Below the pieces are notes generated by a model. That model did no database searches. It worked only from the letters and a program-made list of their open reading frames with translations, and was not told where the DNA came from. A program made the translations under genes and the position numbers. Below, piece after piece: positions 1 to 9,360 of a DNA stretch of 64,000 nucleotides (the first letter of the stretch is position 1; every line of letters begins with the position of its first letter). Where the stretch lies: contig NEED01000009.1 of assembly GCA_002110465.1 (NCBI GenBank), positions 62,001-126,000 on the forward strand. Direction: 5' to 3'. Source of the DNA: an unicellular cyanobacterium SU2. GTDB lineage: Bacteria > Cyanobacteriota > Cyanobacteriia > Cyanobacteriales > Microcystaceae.

Positions 1-41
1 AGGTATTCTTAAACCTTTGTATAATAAGGATTTGCTATAAA

Positions 42-115
42 TCGGAGCGGCGGGATTTGAACCCACGACCCCCACTACCCCAAAGTGGTGCGCTACCAAG
101 CTGCGCTACGCCCCG
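42..115 (-). tRNA. tRNA-Pro (anticodon GGG)
   Basis: The minus strand folds as a full cloverleaf of 74 nt. The 7-bp acceptor stem CGGGGCG/CGCTCCG has one G-T pair and the discriminator is A. The anticodon stem CCACT/AGTGG closes the loop TTGGGGT, giving anticodon GGG (codon CCC). The T arm carries GGTTCAAATCC. No 3' CCA is encoded, as is usual in cyanobacteria. Confidence 0.95.
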
Positions 116-235
116 TTGTTTGCCGGATATCATTATAAACTAGATGAGATTTAAAATGCAAGCCTTTACTGAAAATTATCAATCAACATAGGATGTTGAA
201 AACACCTTCGACGACAGACATCTGAGTTGATCAAT

Positions 236-295
236 ATGCCTGCGATTGCCCCTAATCTCTTTTCTTAGCAAGACTTCAGAGCAAATCACAGGCAT
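236..295. repeat. Imperfect inverted repeat downstream of petD
   Basis: An arm at 236-249 (ATGCCTGCGATTGC) is nearly complementary to 281-295, with one bulge. It lies just past the petD stop codon on the transcribed side. It could be a processing or termination structure of the petBD transcript, but no T-tract follows, so its role is uncertain. Confidence 0.35.
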
Positions 296-316
296 CTATC
301 ATAAACCTCGAATTTC

Positions 317-799
317 CTAGAATAACCCTAGGGTTAGAGACTCGTCAATGGGGAAGGTTGCACCTGCACCCAACCAGAGGGTAACAACGGTTCCAAAGAG
401 GAACATAGCAGTTGCCACAGGACGACGGAAAGGATTTTGGAATTTGTTGACACTCTCAATGAATGGAATCAACATTAAACCCAAAGGAATCGCTGCTTGA
501 CAAGCAATTCCTAAAAGTTTGTTGGGAAGAATCCTTAAAATTTGGAAAACGGGATAGAGATACCATTCCGGTAAAATTTCGAGGGGAGTAGCGAACGGAT
601 CAGCCGGTTCACCAATCATAGCAGGATCGAGAACGGCTAAACCAACTACTAAACCGAGGGTTCCGAGAATCACCACGGGAAATACATAAAGCAAGTCATT
701 AGGCCAAGCGGGTTCACCGTAGTAGTTGTGACCCATGCCTTTGGCCAGTTTAGCGCGTAGTTTAGGATCGCTAAGATCTGGCTTTTTTTCAGTTGCCAT
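317..799 (-). CDS. petD: Cytochrome b6-f complex subunit IV
   Basis: The 160-aa product has the normal length of PetD. It starts with the typical charged N-terminus ([20 protein letters not shown]) followed by the family stretch [19 protein letters not shown], then three hydrophobic helices. Subunit IV is the C-terminal half of a bc1-type cytochrome b and forms the quinol-oxidation site of the thylakoid b6-f complex together with cytochrome b6; the PEWYLYP motif is visible near residue 77. It is the second gene of a petB-petD operon, 122 bp behind petB on the same strand, the usual cyanobacterial arrangement. Confidence 0.97.
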   Translation of the reverse strand: MATEKKPDLSDPKLRAKLAKGMGHNYYGEPAWPNDLLYVFPVVILGTLGLVVGLAVLDPAMIGEPADPFATPLEILPEWYLYPVFQILRILPNKLLGIACQAAIPLGLMLIPFIESVNKFQNPFRRPVATAMFLFGTVVTLWLGAGATFPIDESLTLGLF

Positions 800-921
800 T
801 GGATAAATTTCTCCTTATCAAAACTGAGGATCAGCAGGATATATGTCTAGTATTAGTGACCAGTCTTCAATTATCAAAGATTTCCCAATAATTAACTGTT
901 CACTGGCCACCATTCATCTCT

Positions 922-1590
922 CTACAAAGGGCCAGAAATCCCTTGTTTGCGGATCATTAAGAAATGTAGCAGCATAAAGACTGCAATTAACCAGGGGAAA
1001 ACAAAGGTATGTAAGCTATAAAAACGAGTCAAGGTGGCTTGTCCTACACTTTGACCACCCCGAAGGAGTTCGACCATTTGATCGCCCACCACGGGAATAG
1101 CAGCAGGAACACCAGAAACGATTTTAACCGCCCAGTAACCAACCTGATCCCAAGGGAGAGAGTAGCCTGTTACCCCAAAAGAAACGGTGATAACGGCTAA
1201 GACAACCCCAGTAATCCAAGTTAACTCACGGGGCTTTTTAAAGCCACCGGTTAAGTAAACACGGAAGACATGAAGGATCATCATCAACACCATCATACTG
1301 GCAGACCAGCGATGGACTGAACGGATTAGCCAACCGAAGTTAACCTCGTTCATAATGTATTGAACTGAGGAAAAAGCTTCAACAACCGTTGGTTTGTAAT
1401 AAAACGTCATGGCAAATCCAGTAGCAAACTGGATTAAGAAGCAAACTAAGGTAATTCCACCCAAACAGTAAAAAATGTTGACGTGGGGAGGAACGTATTT
1501 GGTGGTGATATCGTCTGAAATCGCCTGAACTTCGAGGCGATCATCGAACCACTTGTAGATGGGGGAATCAGTAACTTGTTTAGAGAACAT
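922..1590 (-). CDS. petB: Cytochrome b6
   Basis: The 222-aa protein matches cytochrome b6 over its full length and has four membrane helices. Histidines that bind the two b hemes are seen in the pairs [10 protein letters not shown] / LHVFRVY and [10 protein letters not shown] / LLHFLMIR. Cys42 in FYCLGG is the conserved cysteine that covalently holds heme c(n). It carries electrons across the membrane in the b6-f complex during linear and cyclic flow. It is the first gene of petBD; the promoter should lie in the region 1591-1992. Confidence 0.97.
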   Translation of the reverse strand: MFSKQVTDSPIYKWFDDRLEVQAISDDITTKYVPPHVNIFYCLGGITLVCFLIQFATGFAMTFYYKPTVVEAFSSVQYIMNEVNFGWLIRSVHRWSASMMVLMMILHVFRVYLTGGFKKPRELTWITGVVLAVITVSFGVTGYSLPWDQVGYWAVKIVSGVPAAIPVVGDQMVELLRGGQSVGQATLTRFYSLHTFVFPWLIAVFMLLHFLMIRKQGISGPL

Positions 1591-1715
1591 TGAAGCTATA
1601 ATTCGCTATCGAATGGATGATCAAGGATTGATATTGTTTGACTTCTTCGGTGAAATATGCCGATTGAGTGAAGTCAACATTTGCCTATATATTAAGCGTA
1701 CTATGCCGTTGCTTA

Positions 1716-1827
1716 CCTACGAAAATACAGCAGAATTTTCAACTGGTAAACAGAATACCTCAAGTGAAGTATTCTTTTGTTGGTCAGATGGGCCAACGAC
1801 AAAGACTATTATATCGTTCTTCGTAGG
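1716..1827. other. Nested inverted repeats in the petB upstream region
   Basis: The 402-bp gap 1591-1992 between petB and the next gene holds no convincing gene. Within it, an 8-bp helix (1716-1723 CCTACGAA with 1820-1827 TTCGTAGG) encloses two hairpins: a near-perfect 22-bp palindrome at 1753-1774 and a GTTGG/CCAAC hairpin at 1779-1797. The arrangement resembles a multi-branched RNA or a small palindromic element. Which strand would be transcribed is unknown, and chance is possible. Confidence 0.3.
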
Positions 1828-1992
1828 AACTACCATTGTCTGAAACATCGAAGTTAATTTGCCCTATAGAGTAGTAATTATTACTCATTTTCCTATTGAG
1901 GCAGCATTTACATATCTCAATCAAAGACGAAGAGTTAGGAACTCCTACCTGATAAGATCGAAGAGAAATCTTAAAAAAAACTTAAAAGTTAT

Positions 1993-2232
1993 ATGACTCC
2001 TTCTTCGTTAAACCAACATACTCTCGAGTTGCTTTTGTCTTTCGTTCTCCCTTATGGATGTTCCCTGTCGGTAGTTTCTGGTTCCACTTATCGAATTCAT
2101 TGTCCTGATTATGAAATTGCTCATCAAGTTTGGGAAAATCGGGTTAACTGTATTTGTCCTTTGCTTCAACCAGGAGAAGTCCTTGAGGTGGTAGCATCGG
2201 ATTATTATGCGAGAAGCTATCCCAAAGTCTAA
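1993..2232 (+). CDS. Conserved hypothetical protein (79 aa)
   Basis: A 79-aa soluble protein with no recognised domain. The composition looks coding (PDYEIAHQVWENRVNC, LQPGEVLEVVASDYYARSYPKV). It looks like the small uncharacterised proteins conserved in cyanobacteria, but I cannot name a family. It is followed after 14 bp by the TspO-like gene, so the two are probably co-transcribed. The start is an ATG; a purine-rich stretch (AAAAAAAACTTAAAAG) precedes it without a strong ribosome binding site. Confidence 0.6.
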   Translation: MTPSSLNQHTLELLLSFVLPYGCSLSVVSGSTYRIHCPDYEIAHQVWENRVNCICPLLQPGEVLEVVASDYYARSYPKV

Positions 2233-2246
2233 ATACTTAAATAATT

Positions 2247-3023
2247 ATGGAAATTAACCGAGATTGGGTCAGACAATGGGTCAATTTTGTAGCTATTATC
2301 GCCGCTTTTAGCACGAATGTCTTAGCGAATGTTGCCCCAATCAATGATTTAACTATCGGGGAAATTTCTCAAACTTTTTTTGGAGAAGTCTTAATTACCC
2401 CGGCCAGTTATGCTTTTGCCATTTGGGGATTAATTTACCTGGGTTTAATTAGCTTGGCTATCTATCAAGTTTTACCCGCAAATCAACAACATCCTCGTTT
2501 GCGTCGGATGGGTTGCTTTCTAGCTGTTAGTAGTTTAGCTCAAATTGTCTGGGTCTTTCTTTTTCAATACCGATTATTTGTGTTATCAGTCCTAGGGATG
2601 ATTGCTATTTTAATTCCTTTAATTTGGCTTTATCTGCGGTTGGAAATTGCCCTCGAATCTGTTTCCTCAAAACAACGATGGTTAGTTAACTTTCCTGTGA
2701 GTATTTATCTTGGATGGATTAGTGTCGCTACTATCCTTAATATTGCCCTAGGACTTTATCACTTAAAATGGAATGGGTGGGGAATTAGTCCTCAATTTTG
2801 GACAATTATAATGGTAGTAGTCGCTAGTTTGATAGCAGGAATTATTCGATTAAAACGCCAAGATCTAGTTTATTGTGGAGTTTCTGTCTGGGCTTTAATT
2901 GCAATCGCTATTCGTCATTTAGATACAGTTTCTATCGCAGCTACAGCGTTAACTTTAGCAGTTTTACTGATTTTTATAATGGTTATCCCAAAGCTCTATC
3001 AATTGAAACAACGTCGGGAATAA
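2247..3023 (+). CDS. TspO/MBR-related tryptophan-rich membrane protein
   Basis: The 258-aa protein is almost entirely hydrophobic, with about seven predicted helices. It has the family-like segment TPASYAFAIWGLIYLGLISL near residue 50 and a tryptophan-rich second half. Cyanobacterial homologues are annotated as tryptophan-rich sensory proteins and are longer than the 160-aa, five-helix TspO core. TspO proteins bind porphyrins, bilins and cholesterol-like ligands; a role here in tetrapyrrole or stress response is inference. The gene lies 14 bp after a small hypothetical gene. Confidence 0.65.
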   Translation: MEINRDWVRQWVNFVAIIAAFSTNVLANVAPINDLTIGEISQTFFGEVLITPASYAFAIWGLIYLGLISLAIYQVLPANQQHPRLRRMGCFLAVSSLAQIVWVFLFQYRLFVLSVLGMIAILIPLIWLYLRLEIALESVSSKQRWLVNFPVSIYLGWISVATILNIALGLYHLKWNGWGISPQFWTIIMVVVASLIAGIIRLKRQDLVYCGVSVWALIAIAIRHLDTVSIAATALTLAVLLIFIMVIPKLYQLKQRRE

Positions 3024-3037
3024 CTATTGATTATCAA

Positions 3038-3946
3038 CTATTCATTCAAATGTTTAGCTAAAAAATTGGTAGTTTTTTCCCAAGCTTTTTCAGCAGCTTC
3101 AGCATTATATAGATTACCTGATGGATTAGCAAAAGCGTGTCCAGCATTTTCATAGATATAAATTTCTGCTGATTTATTGAGGGAATTAAGAACTTCTTCA
3201 AACTGTTTAACCGTTTCGACAGAAGGATTTTTATCCTGTTGTCCAAATAATCCTAAAATTGGCATTTGTAACGTTTTTAATTGTTCAGCATCAGTGGTTA
3301 TTCCTCCTCCATAATAAATGACGGCAGCATCAAGCTTTTCAGGAAATAATAAAGCTGTATTGAGAGACCATGTTCCCCCAAAACACCAGCCTATACTTCC
3401 AACTTTTGGGGCTTTTTGTTCTTGATCTAGATATTGATAAGCAGCTTGAATATTACCTTCTAAAGCTTGACTTTGATGCATTGCTTGTGTTACCAATTCT
3501 CTAGCTTTTTCAGGGGTTTCTGCGGACTCTCCTTGATAAAGATCAACTGCTAAAGCCGTATATCCTTCCCCTGCTAATCTGCGAGTCATGGCTTTAATAT
3601 TATCATTAAGACCCCACCATTCATGAATCACAATTAAACCAGGTAAAGGACGATCAACATCGGTGGGAGTAGCTAAATACCCTACCAAAAGCTTATCATT
3701 TAAACTTCCATAATTCACCGTTTCTTCAGTAATAGAAACCCTCGGATTTTGAGCCAGTATAGGTGACGGAATAGGAGAGTCTTTTTGATGAGATAACCAC
3801 ATTTGATGATCTGATTTTTGAGCCATAGTTGGCTGAGTCATAGGAGTAACAAAAAAATGTCCTACAACGATTAATAAGAAAGTTCCCACGATTAATCCTA
3901 ATAATTTACTCATGATTGATCTAAAACTAAACAAGATTTTCATCAA
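3038..3946 (-). CDS. Dienelactone hydrolase family protein, membrane-anchored or exported
   Basis: The 302-aa alpha/beta hydrolase has the dienelactone hydrolase triad: Cys in GWCFGG, Asp in GQQDKN and His in NAGHAF. The HEWWGL segment of the oxyanion region is also present. The N-terminus has one hydrophobic helix (LLGLIVGTFLLIVVGHFFV), so the enzyme is probably exported or tethered, with a 40-residue linker before the catalytic domain. The natural substrate is unknown; family members cleave lactones and other esters. It converges with the TspO-like gene, 14 bp away. Confidence 0.85.
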   Translation of the reverse strand: MMKILFSFRSIMSKLLGLIVGTFLLIVVGHFFVTPMTQPTMAQKSDHQMWLSHQKDSPIPSPILAQNPRVSITEETVNYGSLNDKLLVGYLATPTDVDRPLPGLIVIHEWWGLNDNIKAMTRRLAGEGYTALAVDLYQGESAETPEKARELVTQAMHQSQALEGNIQAAYQYLDQEQKAPKVGSIGWCFGGTWSLNTALLFPEKLDAAVIYYGGGITTDAEQLKTLQMPILGLFGQQDKNPSVETVKQFEEVLNSLNKSAEIYIYENAGHAFANPSGNLYNAEAAEKAWEKTTNFLAKHLNE

Positions 3947-4170
3947 ATAATGATAGATGAATTTTGTTAAAAATTAAAAAAAAGCAATCTCGATTATAAA
4001 TTATATAATTGGCAGAATTTTGAGAAATAATCAATGTTGATGTACTGTTGCTACATCTAGATAGCCAATCTAAAATCTACAATCTACAATCCCCTGACCT
4101 TCTCAGTCTTGTGGTAATTTGTTCTAGGAGTCGTTATTAAGATTGATGAAAATCATCGGAGAATCAAACC

Positions 4171-4812
4171 TTGGGAGTTGAATTACGCAGCTACGTTTAT
4201 TTAGACCGATTACAATCTCAACACGCCGCCTACATTGGTACGGTAGCATTGGGATTTTTACCTCTACCGGGGGATGCTTCTCTATGGATTGAAATTTCTC
4301 CAGGAATTGAAATTAACCGCATTACAGATGTCGCATTAAAGTCTGCTGTCGTCCGTCCCGGGGTGCAATTTGTTGAACGTCTCTATGGACTTCTAGAGAT
4401 TCATTCCACCAACCAAGGGGAAGTAAAAGCTGCAGGAGGAGCAATTTTAGATGCTTTAGGGGTAAAGAGACGGGATTGTTTAAAACCTAGAGTGGTTTCT
4501 AGTCAAATTATCCGTAATATCGATGCTTATCAAGCCCAATTAGTTAATCGTAATCGACGAGGACAAATGTTATTAGCCGGAGAAACCCTTTATGTGTTAG
4601 AGGTTCAACCGGCGGCCTATGCAGCATTAGCGGCTAATGAAGCAGAAAAAGCCGCTTTAATTAATATTTTACAAGTTTCGGCGATTGGTAGTTTTGGTCG
4701 GTTATATTTAGGAGGAGAAGAACGGGATATCATTGCCGGTTCTCAAGCGATCTTGGCTTCTATGGAAAGTGTCCCTGGAAGAGTTCAAGGAGAAAAAGGT
4801 GATAATGAATAA
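4171..4812 (+). CDS. ccmP: Carboxysome shell protein CcmP (tandem BMC domains)
   Basis: The 213-aa protein matches CcmP of beta-carboxysomes in both length and sequence. It carries two BMC folds in tandem (BMC-T type); the second half contains the strongly conserved segments [18 protein letters not shown] and [20 protein letters not shown]. CcmP forms stacked pseudohexameric trimers thought to act as gated pores for 3-phosphoglycerate and RuBP. The start is a TTG (TTGGGAGTTGAATTACGC), chosen because [12 protein letters not shown] is the conserved N-terminus. It stands apart from the main ccm operon, as is usual for ccmP. Confidence 0.93.
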   Translation: MGVELRSYVYLDRLQSQHAAYIGTVALGFLPLPGDASLWIEISPGIEINRITDVALKSAVVRPGVQFVERLYGLLEIHSTNQGEVKAAGGAILDALGVKRRDCLKPRVVSSQIIRNIDAYQAQLVNRNRRGQMLLAGETLYVLEVQPAAYAALAANEAEKAALINILQVSAIGSFGRLYLGGEERDIIAGSQAILASMESVPGRVQGEKGDNE

Positions 4813-4850
4813 TTAACTCGATTAAATATTTTTTTTACATCTAATAATTT

Positions 4851-5528
4851 ATGGATTCGACATCAAAATCTATATTAAAATTCTCAGGGGTTAGTTTAGC
4901 GGATTTAAGGGATAAAGAGTATCTGTTAAGTAATATTTCTTTTCAAGTTAATAAGGGCGATCGCTTAGCAATTATTGGGGCATCAGGCTCAGGAAAAACA
5001 ACCCTATTACGATTAATTAATTGTTTACAAAATCCCACATCAGGGTTAATTGAATGGGATAATCAATCCATTAACAATATTCCTATTATTAAACTGCGCC
5101 AACAGATCGTTTTAGTCCCCCAAGAACCTAAATTATTGGGAATGACTGTCGAAGAAACCCTGAGTTATCCATTGAGATTACAACAATTACCTAAACCAGA
5201 AATTGAACAACGAATTAAGAAATGGCAATCAAAACTTTCTATTCCTGATGATTGGTTAAGTCGTAATGAATTACAATTATCTTTAGGACAGCGACAATTA
5301 GTGAGTATTGTGCGGGGATTGGTGATGAAACCGAAACTATTATTATTAGATGAACCCACTTCTGCTTTAGATAGCGATCGCGCTCAGGAATTAATAGAAG
5401 CCTTAATTGATTTGAATCAAACCAATCAAACCACTATAATAATGGTAAATCATCAAGAGAAATTTGTTAAACAATTTGCTCAAAGAATTGTTACATTAGA
5501 CAATGGAGAAATTAAGTTTATTTCTTAA
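4851..5528 (+). CDS. ABC transporter ATP-binding protein, FetA/YbbL-like
   Basis: A 225-aa single ABC ATPase domain with Walker A GASGSGKTTLL (about residue 43), a Q-loop in VLVPQEPKLLG, signature LSLGQRQ, Walker B LLLLDEPTSALD and H-loop MVNHQEK. Size and layout resemble E. coli FetA/YbbL, the ATPase of a putative metal exporter. No permease is adjacent, so its partner must lie elsewhere. It follows ccmP by 38 bp, and read-through from ccmP is possible. Confidence 0.8.
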   Translation: MDSTSKSILKFSGVSLADLRDKEYLLSNISFQVNKGDRLAIIGASGSGKTTLLRLINCLQNPTSGLIEWDNQSINNIPIIKLRQQIVLVPQEPKLLGMTVEETLSYPLRLQQLPKPEIEQRIKKWQSKLSIPDDWLSRNELQLSLGQRQLVSIVRGLVMKPKLLLLDEPTSALDSDRAQELIEALIDLNQTNQTTIIMVNHQEKFVKQFAQRIVTLDNGEIKFIS

Positions 5529-5639
5529 GAGATTTTTATTATCAGTTGTTGTTTTAAGAAAAAAGAGATATTTCCCCCTACATTAAAGAAATATTTATGG
5601 TATGGTACGGATTACTAGAATTATAGATTAAGTGAATCG

Positions 5640-6317
5640 ATGTCAGAGATTGAAACCTTAATTGCTCAAATTTTTCAAGAGGCTAAACGCGAACCATTTC
5701 CCATTGATACTCCTGTATATGAGGCAGTCAAAAAAGATCCGACTCAACCAATTCTGTATGGGGGAAACCTCAACAGTAAAATCTGTTTTTTTGGTCGAGA
5801 TCTTGGACGAGATGAAGTATACGCCGGTCAACCCTTAATTGGTGCCGCAGGAACCCTTGTTCGTAAAGGGTTTTACTGGGCAATGCATCACCAAGAAACC
5901 AACAACAAAGAGGAGCTACAAACCGTCTGTGATCGCTTGCTCCTCACCAATACTGTCCCCTATAAACCCCCAGGGAATAAAGCTTATACTACCAAAGTTA
6001 AAGAGCGATTTCGTCCTTTTGTGGAGCAATTATTAGTCATTCATTGGCAAGGAAATCAAATTATTACTTTAGGAAATGAAGCGTTTAAATGGTTTACTCC
6101 CTATGGAGAGAAGGGAGAACTTAATCAATTTTTTCAACAAGGCGATCGCTATCAGGCAAAATTACCCATAATTCTCCAAGCTACCGATAGGTTTGGGATG
6201 CACTATCAGCGTCAAGTAACGTTACTCCCTTTACCCCATCCTTCTCCTCTAAATCAGAAATATTATGCCAAATTTCCCCAAATGCTACAGCAGAGGCTCG
6301 ATGAATTTGAGTTTTAA
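5640..6317 (+). CDS. Uracil-DNA glycosylase family protein
   Basis: The 225-aa protein has a UDG-superfamily layout: an N-terminal active-site-like strand (ICFFGRDLGRDEVYAGQPLIG), the NTVPYKPPGNKAY segment, a central strand ITLGNEAFKWF and the C-terminal LPHPSPLNQ, equivalent to the HPS motif that contacts DNA. Such enzymes remove uracil or related bases from DNA in base excision repair. The exact UDG family is not clear from sequence alone, because the motif-1 residues are atypical. It starts at ATG and stands alone. Confidence 0.8.
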   Translation: MSEIETLIAQIFQEAKREPFPIDTPVYEAVKKDPTQPILYGGNLNSKICFFGRDLGRDEVYAGQPLIGAAGTLVRKGFYWAMHHQETNNKEELQTVCDRLLLTNTVPYKPPGNKAYTTKVKERFRPFVEQLLVIHWQGNQIITLGNEAFKWFTPYGEKGELNQFFQQGDRYQAKLPIILQATDRFGMHYQRQVTLLPLPHPSPLNQKYYAKFPQMLQQRLDEFEF

Positions 6318-6445
6318 TTGTGTGCTAAATCATATTTTCGGGAATTACCTCATAAAACAGTTAACTTGAAAATTAATGACTTGTAGAGTTGGCGTTACTA
6401 GGAGTAGAGGGTATACAATAATGAGGCGGTTAGTCTAAATATCGT

Positions 6446-6518
6446 GGGTGTGTAGCTCAATGGATAGAGCACCGACCTTCTAAGTCGTAGGTTACAGGTT
6501 CGAGTCCTGTCACACCCG
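6446..6518 (+). tRNA. tRNA-Arg (anticodon TCT)
   Basis: A 73-nt cloverleaf with acceptor stem GGGTGTG/CACACCC, D arm GCTC/GAGC and anticodon loop CTTCTAA (anticodon TCT, codons AGA/AGG). The T arm is ACAGG TTCGAGT CCTGT and the discriminator is G. The outermost anticodon-stem pair is a C-T mismatch. No encoded CCA. Confidence 0.95.
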
Positions 6519-6670
6519 TTAACCTTTTGCTTAATATTGACTTTCCAACCCTATATAGTCACAGGCAAACATAATACAGGGATAATCTGGATCAATTATT
6601 TAGACAGTCACGTAGAGAAGAATGAGCAGACTCACATCTTGCATCAGAACAAAAATACTTAATAATCAGA

Positions 6671-6710
6671 GGCAGAAGGCAGGGGGCAGGAGGCAGGAGG
6701 CAGGAGGGGA
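6671..6710. repeat. Heptameric tandem repeat (GGCAGGA) in the sodN upstream gap
   Basis: About five GGCAGGA-like heptads lie in the 503-bp gap 6519-7021, followed about 80 bp later by a CCTCCTGCCTC stretch of opposite sense (around 6791-6801). Short tandemly repeated heptamers are a known feature of cyanobacterial intergenic DNA. The rest of the gap holds no gene that I can see; the sodN promoter should lie in its last 150 bp. Confidence 0.8.
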
Positions 6711-7021
6711 GAAAAAAGTTGAAAAATAAGATTATTTACCTTATCAATATCTTATAATTGGCTATTTAACCTGATAACTAAGTATTAATCCTCCTGCCTC
6801 GGAGCCTTTCAACTCCTACCTCCAATCAAGACTAGGATTAAATTTGAAGGTGCAAGATGTCAGCAGAGGGAAAAAATCCAAAATTTAAGATCTGAAATCC
6901 CTACACTTTTCAGTTAGGATTAGAAATGAGGGAATTATCGGAACAATTTTCCCCTGGAAACCTCTTCTTATAGTTGCGTTTCCGAACTCTTTCTTAAAAG
7001 ATTAGTACATCATAGAAAACT

Positions 7022-7501
7022 ATGCTCAACAGAATTGCTACTCAGATTAAAAAGCACTTCCGTGCGCCAGAAGTTAGCGCTCACTGCGATGGACCTTGTG
7101 GTGTTTACGATCCCGCCTCTGCTCGTATTTACGCTGAAGCAGTGTACTCTATGACTAAGAAAATTGCAGATTTAGAAGCTAAAGTACCTCCTGCTGAGGA
7201 AAAAGCAGCTACGGTGGCTTACCACAATACCTTATCTCGCTATATTGCCATCAAAGAAAAGCAAGCGCAGAAAACCAAAGAAGAATTACTTATTCTTTGG
7301 ACTGACTACTTTAAGCCGGTACATTTAGAAAAGTATCCTGACCTTCATGATATGTTCTGGAAGGCAGCAAAGCTTTGCTCTTCTTGTAAAGTGGAAGTCA
7401 ACGAAGCTCATGCTCACCAATTACTAATGGCTGTGGAGAAAATCCACGGTATATTTTGGGCTACTAAAGAGCGGGATGTCCCCTGGGTTAAAGCTAGCTA
7501 G
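7022..7501 (+). CDS. sodN: Nickel superoxide dismutase
   Basis: The 159-aa precursor carries the diagnostic nickel hook HCDGPCGVYDP starting at residue 21, preceded by a 20-residue propeptide (MLNRIATQIKKHFRAPEVSA). Cleavage before His21 frees the amino group that, with His, Cys22 and Cys26, binds nickel. The remaining roughly 139 residues form the four-helix bundle of the homohexamer. The enzyme removes superoxide in the cytoplasm using nickel instead of iron or manganese. Its processing protease sodX follows 16 bp downstream, so the two form an operon. Confidence 0.97.
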   Translation: MLNRIATQIKKHFRAPEVSAHCDGPCGVYDPASARIYAEAVYSMTKKIADLEAKVPPAEEKAATVAYHNTLSRYIAIKEKQAQKTKEELLILWTDYFKPVHLEKYPDLHDMFWKAAKLCSSCKVEVNEAHAHQLLMAVEKIHGIFWATKERDVPWVKAS

Positions 7502-7517
7502 ATTTATTTAGTGTTAG

Positions 7518-7877
7518 GTGGTAGGTACAAAGTTGATTCCCACTAGCAGCAATAAAGAATTAGTCCTTTGGCTGTTACGGTTGCGTCAACGGTTTTGTGT
7601 CACGGGGGCTTCTATGTATCCTTTGCTTAAAGCGGGAGAGGAAGTTCTGGTAGATACAAGAGCCTACCGCCACTGTTTACCTAAAATAGGGGATTTAGTA
7701 ATAGCTAGGCATCCCCACAACCACAATTTAAGAATCATTAAACGAGTCGCTTTTGTTGATGATAATGGCGACTGTTTCTTATTAGGAGAAAACAAGAAAG
7801 AAAGTAGTGACAGTCGTTCCTTTGGGTCTGTCAATTTTCAAAAGATAATCGGTAAAGTGACTAGCAAATTTCCTTGA
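7518..7877 (+). CDS. sodX: Nickel-type SOD maturation protease (S26 family)
   Basis: A 119-aa protein of the signal-peptidase-like S26 family. The nucleophilic serine is in TGASMYPLL and the general-base lysine is in RIIKRV, the Ser/Lys dyad. A final GENKKESSDSRSFG box matches the family C-terminal motif (GDN..S.DSR.wG). It has no clear membrane anchor, as expected for SodX-type proteases that trim the SodN propeptide in the cytoplasm. The start at 7518 appears to be a GTG or TTG-type codon just after sodN; the exact start is uncertain. Confidence 0.9.
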   Translation: MVGTKLIPTSSNKELVLWLLRLRQRFCVTGASMYPLLKAGEEVLVDTRAYRHCLPKIGDLVIARHPHNHNLRIIKRVAFVDDNGDCFLLGENKKESSDSRSFGSVNFQKIIGKVTSKFP

Positions 7878-7888
7878 AACAATTTATT

Positions 7889-9169
7889 TTATTGATTATT
7901 CCAAGTCTCTGCTGCATCTTGAACTGCCTGTTTAACAGTTTTTTCTTGAACCATAGCAGCTTGTAAATTTTCATAGATAATCTTTTGTAACTGATTAATA
8001 TTTTTCATCGAGGGAATTAATACTTCAGCTTCTTCAAGCTGCATCGCACTAACTTGACGGGCTTGAGCAATGGAAGTAGACTCAGACTGTTGTTTGAGGT
8101 CTTCTAGATAAAGGTTGACGGCCTCGGTGGTAGAAGGAAGAACATTCGCTTGTTTAGCAAACTCCAATTGATTTTCTGTATTAGTCACAAACAGAGCAAA
8201 TTGCACCCCATCCTCTGGTTTATCGGTATCACGAGGAATAATTAAATTCATTACCGCTACATTTTTTTTTCCTGTTTTTCCAGTGATTTGGGGGGAAGCA
8301 GCAGAAACTTTAGCAATGGTGGGGGCATTATTTTCAATACTGGTTAAAGATTCGGCCCCAGAGGACAGTAAAGCCGTCTGTCCCGACTGATATAAGTCAA
8401 TCGCATGACGATGGCCTTGAGTCAAAACTTCAGGCGGTAACAACCCTTTTTGATACAAATCAACCCAATAACTAAAGGCTGCAATTCCTTCGGGGGTATT
8501 AAAAGCAGCCTTTCCCTGTTCATCGACTAACTGAACCCCCATCTGTACCAAAGACTCTAGAACTTCCCCAGAATCTCCAGGAACAAAAGTAACAAACATG
8601 GCATATTTACCCGTTTTATTGTGAAAATTAGCAGCAAACTCACCTAACTCAGCGAAAGTTTTGGGGGGGCTTTTAATATTTGCCTCGGAGAGTAAAGCTT
8701 GATTATAGAGAGTAATGCGGGTGGTTAGATACCAAGGAATGCCAAAAGTAACCCCATCAAGGGTACTTGCTTGCCAAATTTTCGGTAAATATTGTTGTTG
8801 AATATCGGGGGAAATTTGAGTATTTAAGTCTAACCAGGCGTTACGACTAGCCAATTGGGAAGCAAAATTAGGATTAAGGTTAACCACATCAGGAGCAGTT
8901 TTCGCCGAAACAGCCGTTAAAATCTTGCTTTCCATCGCTTCCCAAGGGACATCTATCCAGCGTACAGTTACGCCAGGATTTTCTTGCTCAAAGGTCTTGA
9001 TAATCTCCGTAAAATAGCGGGTAAACTTAGGTTGAAGCTGCATCGTCCAGAATTCTAACCCTTGATTAGAAGCCGTCGGCGGTCCTGGGTTACAACTGAT
9101 GAGCCAACTTACAACAAATCCTAATAAGCACCAGATACCCAATTGTCTACGCTTTACAAATCTATGCAT
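7889..9169 (-). CDS. Extracellular sugar-binding lipoprotein of an ABC transporter
   Basis: The 426-aa protein is of the solute-binding family 1 (maltose/multiple-sugar type). It starts with a lipoprotein signal peptide ending in the lipobox LISC at about residue 26, followed by EFWTMQLQPKFTRYFTEIIK and the typical FEQENPGVTVRWIDVPW. The binding protein captures an oligosaccharide or glucosylglycerol-like solute and passes it to a two-permease importer. No permease is adjacent; a matching permease-type gene lies 41 kb away at 50301-51134, but a link is only a guess. Confidence 0.85.
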   Translation of the reverse strand: MHRFVKRRQLGIWCLLGFVVSWLISCNPGPPTASNQGLEFWTMQLQPKFTRYFTEIIKTFEQENPGVTVRWIDVPWEAMESKILTAVSAKTAPDVVNLNPNFASQLASRNAWLDLNTQISPDIQQQYLPKIWQASTLDGVTFGIPWYLTTRITLYNQALLSEANIKSPPKTFAELGEFAANFHNKTGKYAMFVTFVPGDSGEVLESLVQMGVQLVDEQGKAAFNTPEGIAAFSYWVDLYQKGLLPPEVLTQGHRHAIDLYQSGQTALLSSGAESLTSIENNAPTIAKVSAASPQITGKTGKKNVAVMNLIIPRDTDKPEDGVQFALFVTNTENQLEFAKQANVLPSTTEAVNLYLEDLKQQSESTSIAQARQVSAMQLEEAEVLIPSMKNINQLQKIIYENLQAAMVQEKTVKQAVQDAAETWNNQ

Positions 9170-9360
9170 TATTTGCCAATGATAAATAGAAGAAATATTC
9201 TTAAGCTTAAGACTGATATTAGCATCTATGTAAGTTCACTTAAAAAACTGAAGGTTTTGGAAAAATTCAGTTAAATTAGATACTATACATAAAAAGTTGG
9301 TTCAAATAGTAACAAACCCGTTTTACAGCCATTGAACTATGCTACCTATTGAAAAAACGT

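Noticed and set aside
1559-1843. 94-aa frame overlapping the petB start
   Set aside because: It overlaps the first codons of petB on the other strand and the inverted repeats, and the protein has no plausible pattern.
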